From: Photobacterium ganghwense
Lineage (GTDB): Bacteria > Pseudomonadota > Gammaproteobacteria > Enterobacterales > Vibrionaceae
Reading direction: 5' to 3'
Length of the DNA stretch: 64,000 bases
Assembly: GCF_003025595.1 (NCBI RefSeq)
Contig: NZ_PYMI01000003.1
Span: 248,001-312,000 of the forward strand
Below, piece by piece: positions 56,393-64,000 of this stretch. Both the position numbers and the translations under genes were made by a program. The notes beneath the pieces were generated by a model. That model was not told the origin of the DNA, searched no databases, and saw only the letters and a program-made list of their open reading frames with translations. Position 1 is the stretch's first letter, and each line of letters begins with the position of its first letter.

Positions 56393-57580
56393 ATGTACAT
56401 CCCGTTATTCCAACAGCTTGATAGCCTTCTGACTGCGACCCGCGATTACTGGCAGTTTCTGCCATTCGCCACACCGCCGGGGCAGTGGCAGCACTCATAT
56501 CCGGAGATGTACCAGTGGCTCGCTCAGTTGAAGGACGACGATCTTCAGCTGTACAGGGACGATCCTGAGCAACTTGCCCGGGCACTGTTACCGTGGATCC
56601 CTGAAGCGAAAGCGCTGTTGGCGTTAAGTGAGCTGAAATCCCTGCCGCAGGTCTCCCGTCCGTTACCCCGGGGAATGGACGCCGGTGTACCAGGAAGGAA
56701 ATGGCAGCAGCTGGAAGCTTTTAATGGCGCAATGCCGGCGTTAGGGCTGCCCTGGTTGGAATGGTGCGCCGGAAAAGGCTTTCTGGGGCGGGTGCTGGCA
56801 GCGAGCCATTTTATGCCGGTGACGAGTTTAGAATGGCAAGCTGGATTATGCGAGGCTGGTCAGGCTGCGGCACATAAGCTGAAGTTGCCGATGACGTTTG
56901 TACAGGGCGATGCGTTTTCCGCGGACAGTGAGCAGTACATTGTGCCGGAGCAGCATGCGGTGGCTTTGCATGCCTGCGGCGATCTCCATGTGTCATTGCT
57001 GTCACGGGTGGCCCGGAAAAAGGGGCAGGCCGTCAGTGTGTCTCCCTGTTGTTATCACCTGATTCGTGGTCATGCCTATGAGCCGATGTCGGCCGTGGCG
57101 CGCAACAGCCAGTTATCGCTGTCAAAGCAGGATTTAAAACTGCCCTTGCAGGAAACGGTCACCGCAGGCAACCGGGTGAGAAACCTGCGTTTTCTTGAGG
57201 TGAGTTACCGCCTCGGGTTTGACAGCCTGCAAAGGAATATCCTCGGTCAGGACAGCTATCTGCCAGTGCCGAACGTGCAGAAAGCATTACTGAATGAAGG
57301 CTTTGAAGCCTTCTGCCGCTGGGCTGCCGGGCAAAAGCAATTGCCATTGCCGGGCAACATTGATTTTGCGGTCTGGCAGAATGAGGGAGAGCAGCGCTAT
57401 CACTGGGTGGAACGCCTGGAGTTGGTGCAGCAAGTGTTTCGTCGTCCGCTCGAGTTGTGGCTGGTATACGATCGGGCGTGCTTTATGGAAGAAGCGGGTT
57501 ATCGGGTAAGCGTCGGTACTTTCTGCGACAAGCCGATCACTCCACGTAATATTCTTATTCATGCGGAGAGAACACCTTAA
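56393..57580 (+). CDS. SAM-dependent methyltransferase (Methyltransf_32-like)
   Basis: A 395-residue protein with LEWCAGKGFLGRVLA as SAM-binding motif I (about residues 123-137), SLEWQAGLCEAGQ as motif II, and a diagnostic SPCCYHLIRG near 222. This pattern is like the METTL25/GSTCD group of methyltransferases, acting on an unknown RNA or protein target. It is followed without a gap by the TauE-type permease gene, suggesting co-transcription. Downstream of cysB by about 180 bases. Confidence 0.83.
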   Translation: MYIPLFQQLDSLLTATRDYWQFLPFATPPGQWQHSYPEMYQWLAQLKDDDLQLYRDDPEQLARALLPWIPEAKALLALSELKSLPQVSRPLPRGMDAGVPGRKWQQLEAFNGAMPALGLPWLEWCAGKGFLGRVLAASHFMPVTSLEWQAGLCEAGQAAAHKLKLPMTFVQGDAFSADSEQYIVPEQHAVALHACGDLHVSLLSRVARKKGQAVSVSPCCYHLIRGHAYEPMSAVARNSQLSLSKQDLKLPLQETVTAGNRVRNLRFLEVSYRLGFDSLQRNILGQDSYLPVPNVQKALLNEGFEAFCRWAAGQKQLPLPGNIDFAVWQNEGEQRYHWVERLELVQQVFRRPLELWLVYDRACFMEEAGYRVSVGTFCDKPITPRNILIHAERTP

Positions 57581-58309
57581 ATGGACACAAGTACACTGAT
57601 TTACTGCGCCTTGGCTTTAGCGGCGGGCTGTTTTGTCCAAAGCACGGTGGGTTTTGGTATGGCTATTGTCGCAGCCCCCATTGTGTACTTTTTTGAACCT
57701 CGATTTGTGCCTGGTACGGTGACCTTTGTGGGGCTGGTTCTGGCCCTGATAAACATGTGGCAGTACCGGGCCATGATTTCTCTGAAAGGGCTGGGGGCGG
57801 CATTTGTCGGGCGGGTGCCTGGTACGCTGGTCGCCGGCGCGTTGTTGCTGTATATCTCCGCTGAAGCATTGGCTCTGGTGTTGGGCGCAGGGGTACTGAT
57901 TGCCGTATTGATCAGTGTACTGAAAGTGAGAATTAGGCCGACCTCGACATCCTTATTCTGGGCTGGTTTTGCTTCCGGTCTGATGGGTACCACCACATCA
58001 ATCGGTGGTCCGCCGATGGCGCTGGTACTGCAACATGCCGAAGCCGGTAGTCTGCGAGCCAATCTGGCCGGGTATTTTGTGTTCAGTTGTATTCTGTCAC
58101 TGATCACGTTGTCGGCGACGGGACATTTTAGCTGGTGGCACCTGAAGTATGCGCTGATGATTTTACCTGCGCCGATTCTGGCGACCTGGTTTGCGTATCG
58201 GATTCAGCATTTAATCAAAGCTGAGTGGTTGCGGTTTGCCCTGCTTGGTTTGTGCTCATTTTCGGGAGTGATTGCTATCTGGCAGGGACTGTCACCACAA
58301 ATGGCGTAA
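57581..58309 (+). CDS. TauE/SafE (DUF81) family membrane permease
   Basis: A 242-residue inner-membrane protein with about eight spans: ALAAGCFVQSTVGFGMAIVAAPIVYFFEP and, in the second half, GFASGLMGTTTSIGGPPMALVLQ, the two repeated glycine-rich motifs of the family. Members export or import small sulfonates, sulfite or organic acids. Starts directly after the methyltransferase stop. Nearby cysB suggests a sulfur theme, but this is only position. Confidence 0.87.
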   Translation: MDTSTLIYCALALAAGCFVQSTVGFGMAIVAAPIVYFFEPRFVPGTVTFVGLVLALINMWQYRAMISLKGLGAAFVGRVPGTLVAGALLLYISAEALALVLGAGVLIAVLISVLKVRIRPTSTSLFWAGFASGLMGTTTSIGGPPMALVLQHAEAGSLRANLAGYFVFSCILSLITLSATGHFSWWHLKYALMILPAPILATWFAYRIQHLIKAEWLRFALLGLCSFSGVIAIWQGLSPQMA

Positions 58310-58366
58310 ATAATGACGGGGAAGCATCAATGCTGCAGCATGCGTTGGTGTTACCGAGCCAAATAC

Positions 58367-58396
58367 AAAAGGCCAGTGCAATGCACTGGCCTTTTT
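58367..58396. terminator. Bidirectional terminator between the TauE/SafE gene and the GGDEF-EAL gene
   Basis: AAAAGGCCAGTGCA / TGCACTGGCCTTTT, a 14-bp perfect stem with a 1-base loop. The genes converge here. Confidence 0.85.
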
Positions 58397-58420
58397 AGTC
58401 GGTTTTGGCTGGGCTGAAAG

Positions 58421-60379
58421 TCAGACCACTGCCGTATGCTGCAGCGTGAAATTGCGTTCTTCATGCTCATGAGCCGGCATTGGACGACCGAGGAAATAGC
58501 CCTGACAGTAATCAAACCGGCAGGACTTCAGGTAGTCCAGCTGCTCCTGGGTTTCTACCCCTTCTGCAACAACACGCAGATCCAGTTTCTCACAAATTGC
58601 ACGGGTAGCTTCAATAATCGCCTGGCTGCCTTTGTGCTCGCCCTGCACAAAGCTTTGATCCAGCTTAACTGTGCTGATTGGCAGATCCTGCAACTGAGAC
58701 AGGGATGAATAGCCGGTGCCAAAATCATCCAGATACAGCTCCAGACCCAGCGACGCGAGATCATCCAGGCACTGCTTGGCATCATCGTATTCCTGCAGCA
58801 TGGTTGATTCCGTCAGCTCAAGGGCAAGTTGCGATGGCGGGATGTTATAGCGCAGCAACAGCGATTCTATCGTGGGAGCCAGGCTGGATTGGAGCTGAGC
58901 CCGTGACAGGTTCACGCTCATAATAAAGCCTTTACCGAACTTCTCGCGCCAGACTGACAACTGCTTACAGGCGGTCTTCAGAATCCACTTACCGAGCGGT
59001 ACAATCTGGCCGGTTTCTTCTGCCAGCGGAATAAATTCGGCCGGGGAAACCTGTCCCAGTTCTTCATCGTGCCAGCGGATCAGCGCCTCGAACCCTTTCA
59101 GTTGCTGGGTCGTCATATCAACAATCGGCTGGTAGTAAAGCTCAAAAGCTTCCGCTTCCAGAGCCAGCGTCAGGTGATGGCGCAGGGTCATTTTCCGGTA
59201 CAGGGCATCGGCCATATCCGGCGAGAAATGATGGCTGCGGTTGCGCCCCCGGAGCTTGGCGCGGTGCATCGCCATGTCAGCCTGAGTGATCAGGGTTTCA
59301 ATATCTTTGGCATCTGTCGGGAAGTCCGAAGTACCAATGCTGCATCCGATTGAGAGCTCGCCCACTTCTTTGAGGTGAAACGGCCGGTTCAGGGCGCGGA
59401 TCAGCTTCTGGGCAAACAACGAAGGCTGGCGGATATTACGGTGCTCGACCTGAATGATGAACTCATCACCGCCAAACCGCGCCAGCAGGCCATCATCTTT
59501 GACCTCGTCCTTCAGGCGGATGGCAATGGCCCGCAACAGTTTGTCACCAATGGCATGGCCATAGGTGTCATTGACCATTTTAAACCCGTCAATATCCAGA
59601 AACAGCAGACTGTAAGGGTGCTGGTTGTTTTGGTTTTCGGTAATGGCGTTAGTGATACCGCGGCGGTTCAGCAGGCCGGTCAGAAAATCATGTTCGGCAT
59701 TGTATTTGGCTTTTTGCAGCTGCTCTTTCTCCTGGCTGATGTTAACCAGATTAAGCAGCAACTGGTGTTTGTCTGTCAGCCACTTGCCATCAATACTGAA
59801 CCAGTGATGATTTTTGCCGGTCCAGCACAACTTTTTGGTTTTCAAGTTGCCTTCGGTTTTGGCTTTGGCCAGCCATTCCAGAGCTAACTGACTGTCACCC
59901 AGAAATCCTTCCAGGCTGAGTAATCGATCGCCAAAAGCGTGGGTAAATGTGTTGTTAGCACTGACCAGTTCGCCATCTTCGGCAAACAGCAGGGCTAAAT
60001 TGGAGGTACTGGAAAACGCCAGTTCGCGGCGCAAACTGGATTCTTCGGCAATGACTTCAACCAGCATTCCGATGCGACCATCTTCTAATGGAATGCCGGA
60101 AAAATAGCAAAGCGCTTTCTTGAGAATGTTGTTCGGGGAGAAATACCACCAGGTTTTGACAGTTTCACCCTCTTCAAAACATTTCAGGTAGCTGTCGAGC
60201 ACGGCATTCACCGCCTCTGACATATCCCGGCTAAGGTCGCGCGATACCAGCTCTTCTCGACAGGTCGCTTCCCATAAAGGCAAGGCGGCAGAATTTGCCC
60301 AAAGAATACGTTTTTGGTGAATGTCGAATACCCATACAGGCGACTGAAGGTATTCAAAAAGAGAAAAAGAACGATTCAT
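58421..60379 (-). CDS. PAS-GGDEF-EAL protein (c-di-GMP phosphodiesterase, possibly bifunctional)
   Basis: A 652-residue cytoplasmic protein without membrane spans: PAS-like regions (about residues 1-215), GGDEF domain (about 225-385; intact GGDEF at about 303-307, no RxxD I-site five residues before it) and EAL domain (about 395-640). The EAL signature is at about 431-433 (FEALIRWHDEELG), and NLSRAQLQS, LTES, DDFGTGYSS and KLDQSF are all present, so breakdown of c-di-GMP is likely. The ATG at 60379 is used rather than a TTG at 60385. Monocistronic. Confidence 0.93.
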   Translation of the reverse strand: MNRSFSLFEYLQSPVWVFDIHQKRILWANSAALPLWEATCREELVSRDLSRDMSEAVNAVLDSYLKCFEEGETVKTWWYFSPNNILKKALCYFSGIPLEDGRIGMLVEVIAEESSLRRELAFSSTSNLALLFAEDGELVSANNTFTHAFGDRLLSLEGFLGDSQLALEWLAKAKTEGNLKTKKLCWTGKNHHWFSIDGKWLTDKHQLLLNLVNISQEKEQLQKAKYNAEHDFLTGLLNRRGITNAITENQNNQHPYSLLFLDIDGFKMVNDTYGHAIGDKLLRAIAIRLKDEVKDDGLLARFGGDEFIIQVEHRNIRQPSLFAQKLIRALNRPFHLKEVGELSIGCSIGTSDFPTDAKDIETLITQADMAMHRAKLRGRNRSHHFSPDMADALYRKMTLRHHLTLALEAEAFELYYQPIVDMTTQQLKGFEALIRWHDEELGQVSPAEFIPLAEETGQIVPLGKWILKTACKQLSVWREKFGKGFIMSVNLSRAQLQSSLAPTIESLLLRYNIPPSQLALELTESTMLQEYDDAKQCLDDLASLGLELYLDDFGTGYSSLSQLQDLPISTVKLDQSFVQGEHKGSQAIIEATRAICEKLDLRVVAEGVETQEQLDYLKSCRFDYCQGYFLGRPMPAHEHEERNFTLQHTAVV

Positions 60380-60629
60380 CACCAAGCTATATAAATTATT
60401 GTGATAGTTGATAAATACTATATTAAAAACAGGATGTTAAGTATGTGCTCACTACGAAAGCGTGATGCTAATTCACGAATAATGAATTATTCTGTGTTAT
60501 TTCTTGAAAGTCAGCAAAAAAATCGATAGCTGATCACTGTTTTTATATAAATAAGTGACTATTTTGAACGATAAACCCTAGCTTGGGTATGACTAAAAAG
60601 TATCAAATTGTATTTTTGAATCGCCAGAT
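60380..60629. other. AT-rich non-coding gap
   Basis: About 250 bases between the GGDEF-EAL gene and the terminator of the aromatic amino-acid transporter, part of a 310-base gene-free stretch. Strongly AT-rich, likely the promoter of the GGDEF-EAL gene. No clear box pair assigned. Confidence 0.35.
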
Positions 60630-60630
60630 A

Positions 60631-60661
60631 AAATAAAGGCAGCTGCAAGAATCAGCTGCCT
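60631..60661 (-). terminator. Terminator after the aromatic amino-acid transporter
   Basis: On the minus strand AGGCAGCTG / CAGCTGCCT form a 9-bp perfect stem with a 7-base loop, followed by TTATTTT. About 30 bases past the stop. Confidence 0.8.
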
Positions 60662-60691
60662 GGTTAATTATACAGGTCTCATTTTAACCGG

Positions 60692-61900
60692 TTAGCCAAC
60701 AGCGGGTAGTAGACCAGCCATCTGCAGCAGCTGTGAGGAGATAATCAGCACTCCGGCGCTTGCCGCCAGCAGCAGCGCCGGTTTACCGCCTGCCACCCGG
60801 TAGGCGTCATCTTCCTGACCCCGTTGCTTGCGTTGTGCTGTCACCATGGCGACTGGTAGGAACACCGCCAGAATGACCAGGGCAATCGCCGCAAAACCCA
60901 GCGCCATAATGAAGCCCTGTGGGTAAAATAGGGCAAAGCACAGTGGTGGTACAAAGGTGATCAGTGCGGTTTGCAGACGGGCACTCTTGCTCTGACCTTT
61001 GCCAAAGCTGTCCGCGATGAAGTCAAACAGCCCCAGACTCACACCCAGGAAAGATGTGGCCAGCGCCAGATCGGCAAACACGGAAACAGACTGGCTGACC
61101 ATCGGGTTATGCAGAATTTCGCTTAGTGCACCGATAAAAGTACCCAGAGAATTATTCGCCATCAGCTCACTTTGGCTCATCACCCCCTGGCTGGCTACCT
61201 GCCAGAAAATGTAGATGATCAGCGGCAGGGACGAGCCAAAAATCATCACCTTACGCAGTGATTTCATATCCAAACCGATGTAGCGCACAATCGACGGGAT
61301 ACTGCCGTGAAAGCCGAACGAGGTAAAAATTACAGGCAGGGCAGAAATGACCAGACCTTTCTCTACCGGCATGTTCACCAGATGCCCCCCCTCAACGTTG
61401 GGAACCAGCAGGCCCAGCATCACTACCAAGGCAACGACTTTAAGCGTAAACAGGACACGGTTCACCAAATCGACAGAATGTGTCCCGACCCCGACGATAG
61501 TTGCAATAATTACTGTAAACAACACGGCGCTGCTTTGCGGAGAAATACTTAATCCGGCCCAGTAGTTCAGTTTCTCATTCAGTTGATCACCGCCACCGGC
61601 AATGTAAGCCGCACACAGTGAGTACATCAGGAACACCACCGCGAAACTGGCCAGTAACTGGCCCTTACGGCCCAACAGCTGATGTGCGAGGGAATTCAGG
61701 GTTGCTGACGGATCGGCATGCTGGTGAACTTCCAGCATCAGCAGTGCTGTGTAAGTCATAAGCAGCCAGATACTGAACATGATCAGCGTGGCAGTGGTGA
61801 ACCCCAGTCCGGCTGAAGCCAGGGGAAGGGCAAGCATACCGGCACCAATGGTTGTACCGGCAATAATCAGCATACTGCCGAATGTTTTATTCATGGACAT
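60692..61900 (-). CDS. Aromatic amino-acid transporter (HAAAP family, TyrP/Mtr type)
   Basis: A 402-residue inner-membrane proton symporter with 11 spans. The start MNKTFGSMLIIAGTTIGAGMLALPLASAG is the family signature, and PVIFTSFGFHGSIPSIVRY is the second conserved block. Similar to tyrosine (TyrP) and tryptophan (Mtr/TnaB) carriers; TyrR-box-like sites upstream favour tyrosine or mixed aromatic uptake. Starts GTG 61912, ATG 61900 and ATG 61894 are possible; 61900 fits GGGAG at distance 11. Monocistronic. Confidence 0.88.
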   Translation of the reverse strand: MSMNKTFGSMLIIAGTTIGAGMLALPLASAGLGFTTATLIMFSIWLLMTYTALLMLEVHQHADPSATLNSLAHQLLGRKGQLLASFAVVFLMYSLCAAYIAGGGDQLNEKLNYWAGLSISPQSSAVLFTVIIATIVGVGTHSVDLVNRVLFTLKVVALVVMLGLLVPNVEGGHLVNMPVEKGLVISALPVIFTSFGFHGSIPSIVRYIGLDMKSLRKVMIFGSSLPLIIYIFWQVASQGVMSQSELMANNSLGTFIGALSEILHNPMVSQSVSVFADLALATSFLGVSLGLFDFIADSFGKGQSKSARLQTALITFVPPLCFALFYPQGFIMALGFAAIALVILAVFLPVAMVTAQRKQRGQEDDAYRVAGGKPALLLAASAGVLIISSQLLQMAGLLPAVG

Positions 61901-62003
61901 TAAATGGATCACTCCCAGAAAAAGGATTTAGCGGTTCGGGAGGAAGTGTTTACACCTGCGGTGACTTCCTGCATGTAAGGAGGCCACAACGGCGCGTTCA
62001 GAG

Positions 62004-62021
62004 TGTTTATTTTTGTTTACA
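62004..62021. promoter_or_regulatory. TyrR-box-like site, weaker
   Basis: TGTTTA-N6-TTTACA, where the TyrR consensus is TGTAAA-N6-TTTACA and the key G and C are 14 bases apart. It lies about 105 bases upstream of the aromatic amino-acid transporter start. A further half-site TTTACA is at 61949-61954. Confidence 0.5.
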
Positions 62022-62191
62022 CCTGTCTAAGCCGTTGTGGCTATCGATAGCAAGTGTTCATCTGGTGGTTTTCCATACTTCGACGCTGCTTTTTAGTTGT
62101 AAATTGCGGTTTTCTTACTCAGGGTAAGGTTTGGTTTTGTGTGCGTACCTTATCCTTATGATATCTGACTGTCAACTTTACTTTATCTTGG

Positions 62192-62209
62192 TGTAATTTT
62201 AGGTTTACA
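62192..62209. promoter_or_regulatory. TyrR-box-like site, strong
   Basis: TGTAAT-N6-TTTACA, matching the TyrR consensus at 11 of 12 positions, with the G-N14-C feature. It is about 290 bases upstream of the transporter start and about 235 bases before cinA, so the target is more likely the transporter. Confidence 0.6.
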
Positions 62210-62442
62210 CTCAAATGATTGGTAAGTTGAATGAGGGTATGGAAGCGTCGTGTTCGAATGAAAAAAAACTCAGGGAACAGAATGAGATAGGGAAAAAAGA
62301 GTGAGATAGATAGAAAAGCGAATTAAGATGAGAACACACCCAATGGCAAATTAAAGCGATGGACTGGCCGCTGTCGTTTCGGCCATGGTTCAGGCAGACC
62401 ATAACGTTCAGGCAGAACGTAAATCAGCATGTAGGGGACAGA

Positions 62443-63690
62443 ATGCTACAGGTAGTGATGATCAGTACCGGTGAAGAGGTACTGCACGGAGATATTACAG
62501 ATACAAACGCAGCCTGGTTGTCGCGTTTGTTTTTTGAGCAGGGTTTTGCGATGACCCGCCGTACGACGGTGGGGGATCAACTGGACATGCTGGTAAAAGA
62601 AATTGAGCATTGCAGCCTGACGGCGGACGTTGTGATTGTTAACGGCGGATTAGGGCCAACAACGGACGATCTTACTAATCAGGCCGCAGCGATTGCAGCG
62701 AATGTCGGGCTGGAATTGTCTGACTCCTGGGTAGCGGCTATGCAAGCTAAATATGCGGAACTTGGCCGTGAAATGCCGGAAACAAACCTGAAACAAGCGA
62801 TGTTGCCGGAAGGGGCGGGAATTTTGGATAACCCGATTGGAACCGCCTGCGGGTTCGCGATGCGGCTTAATCGGGCCTGGCTGTTTTTCACCCCGGGTGT
62901 GCCTAGCGAATTTAAAAAGATGGCTCACGAGCAGATCTTACCAAGGTTGAAAAACCGTTTCCCGGAGAACCTCGCCAAAGATTGTCACCGCTTGTATACA
63001 TTCGGTTTATCCGAGTCGGGTATTGGCCAGACTCTGCAGTCTCTGCCGTTGCCGGAGGAATTCGAGCTGGGTTACCGGTCAGCTTTGCCGTTTATCGAAG
63101 TCAAAGTGTTCTGTCCACGTCTTCACCCGCAGGCTGGTACGGTAAAACAAGCCATCAGTGAACGTTTGGGTGAGAACGTCGTGTCGATGGATCAGCCGTT
63201 GCTGGCGCTACTGGAAGAAAAGCTGGCTGCGACCTCTTATTCGCTGGCTCTTGCCGAACAAGGCACCGGGGGTTTTGTGGTGAACTGGCTGCAGGAACAA
63301 CCCACGTTACAGATGCGCCTGAAGCAAAGCTGGGTGTTTGGCGAATCATCAGGGCCGGCAGATGCAGATTGTGATCTTTCAGATGGTGAACCATTACTGG
63401 ATGTGGAGTCGATGGCGCAGGCGGCAGCGGTGCAAAGTGGTGCCCAACTGGTGCTGGCCTCAGGCAAAATCCGCGATGGAAAGATTGCGGTTGCCCTGCT
63501 GACCCCTGATGGTATCTGGTCGCAAGAGGTGACCACGAAACGTCGGTACAATCATCAGTCTTTCCGCCATGTTATCTCGACCCTGATGCTGGATATGCTG
63601 CGGCGCTGGCTGAACGCTCAACCTGTGTTTGGTCATTCAGAATCGCTTCAGCGCCTGGGCAGCAAAGTACTACAGCAGAGTGCACAATAG
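62443..63690 (+). CDS. cinA: CinA family protein with likely inactive amidase domain
   Basis: A 415-residue protein with an N-terminal molybdopterin-binding-like (COG1058) domain (MLQVVMISTGEEVLHGDITDTN, VVIVNGGLGPTTDDLT, LFFTPGVPSEFKKM) and a C-terminal CinA/PncC domain (about 250-410). The active PncC motif is AESCTGG with catalytic Ser; here it is AEQGTGG, so the Ser and Cys are gone and NMN amidase activity is unlikely. A similar loss is known in the E. coli homologue YfaY. ATG at 62443 has GGGG 6 bases upstream; an upstream in-frame codon at 62359 has no site. Confidence 0.85.
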   Translation: MLQVVMISTGEEVLHGDITDTNAAWLSRLFFEQGFAMTRRTTVGDQLDMLVKEIEHCSLTADVVIVNGGLGPTTDDLTNQAAAIAANVGLELSDSWVAAMQAKYAELGREMPETNLKQAMLPEGAGILDNPIGTACGFAMRLNRAWLFFTPGVPSEFKKMAHEQILPRLKNRFPENLAKDCHRLYTFGLSESGIGQTLQSLPLPEEFELGYRSALPFIEVKVFCPRLHPQAGTVKQAISERLGENVVSMDQPLLALLEEKLAATSYSLALAEQGTGGFVVNWLQEQPTLQMRLKQSWVFGESSGPADADCDLSDGEPLLDVESMAQAAAVQSGAQLVLASGKIRDGKIAVALLTPDGIWSQEVTTKRRYNHQSFRHVISTLMLDMLRRWLNAQPVFGHSESLQRLGSKVLQQSAQ

Positions 63691-64000
63691 CTGAAGTTTA
63701 ATCGCAGCAGTTTTATTGCAGTCGCTTTTTTGCAGTCGTTTAGCGGCAGAGGTTAACCGGCATCAGTGTCAAAGCGGAGTACATTCTCGCCAGATTGTAA
63801 ATGTAGCGAAAAAATGACAAATGCTGACCGTACGAAGGGGCTCTTATGCGGAGCCCCGTTTTTGTCGCGCTCTGTTTTATTGCTCTCTGTTTTGTTATGC
63901 GATGTTTTATTGCGCGATGAACTTTGCCTTAGCGCAATACTTTGACGCAGCAGTGTTTTAAACGCTGCACCCTAAACAATATGGATATACCCATGAATCT
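63691..64000. other. Non-coding 3' region at the right edge, with terminator at 63837-63863
   Basis: GGGGCTC / GAGCCCC form a 7-bp stem with a 7-base loop followed by GTTTTT, a good plus-strand terminator about 147 bases after cinA. Before it are two close copies of TTGCAGTCG, and after it three imperfect copies of CTCTGTTTTATTG (63869-63915). An ATG at 63993 opens a frame that leaves the window after two codons, too short to call. Confidence 0.6.

Larger units (their letters stand above)
61901..62442. other. Divergent regulatory gap between the transporter and cinA
   Basis: About 540 bases with no protein gene, apart from the TyrR-like sites listed. The part from 62210 to 62340 is purine-rich (agataggg, gagatagat words). 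Contains the promoters of both genes; no clear -35/-10 pair was fixed. Confidence 0.4.

Noticed and set aside
63993..64000. A start codon at the right edge (ATG AAT)
   Set aside because: Only two codons and no strong ribosome site are visible, so no gene can be supported.

Overview
This 64 kb window is chromosomal DNA of a marine gammaproteobacterium, most likely a member of the Vibrionaceae (Vibrio, Photobacterium, Grimontia or Enterovibrio type). The basis is protein resemblance and gene order: the trp operon sits beside rnm-yciO-rluB-yciK-sohB and yciI-yciA-yciB, topA is near cysB, and nadA, alaE, miaE and tRNA-Ser genes look like those of Vibrio. The genus cannot be fixed by eye. I saw no insertion sequence, prophage, CRISPR array or rRNA.

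Layout. 1-7 kb: the end of nadA, a UPF0149 protein, three tRNA-Ser genes in two loci, the alanine exporter alaE and a giant MscS-type channel. 7.4-19.6 kb: a membrane diguanylate cyclase followed by a complete-looking 12-gene Tad (Flp) pilus locus. 19.7-24.5 kb: a class I cyclic-di-GMP riboswitch ahead of a secreted chitin-active LPMO, an iron-dependent alcohol dehydrogenase, and a two-gene unit of a cysteine-free molybdopterin-oxidoreductase-like periplasmic protein with a second diguanylate cyclase. 24.8-32 kb: cardiolipin synthase, an NSS transporter, a pseudouridine synthase, a small Arg/Lys-rich ORF behind a hairpin, a methyltransferase and an ArnT-like glycosyltransferase with a heptamer repeat next to its start. 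32.5-35.8 kb: a probable type II secretion pilotin, yciI, yciA, yciB and a dicarboxylate/amino-acid symporter.

36-44.4 kb: the trp operon on the minus strand, with TrpR operator/promoter, leader peptide with three Trp codons, attenuator, then a type I-beta DAHP synthase gene followed by trpE-G-D-CF-B-A. The DAHP synthase is therefore under tryptophan control. 44.3-50 kb: rnm, yciO, rluB, yciK, sohB, a DUF805 gene and yciN. 50-58.3 kb: topA, miaE, a conserved coiled-coil membrane protein, cysB, a methyltransferase and a TauE/SafE permease. 58.4-64 kb: a PAS-GGDEF-EAL protein, an aromatic amino-acid transporter with upstream TyrR-box-like sites, and cinA with a probably dead amidase domain.

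The most notable theme is cyclic-di-GMP. Between 7.4 and 24.5 kb there are two diguanylate cyclases, a c-di-GMP riboswitch, a surface-adhesion pilus and a chitin-binding oxidase, and a GGDEF-EAL protein lies at 58-60 kb. This suggests a surface/chitin colonisation region wired to one second messenger. The link between cyclases and pilus is inference from position.
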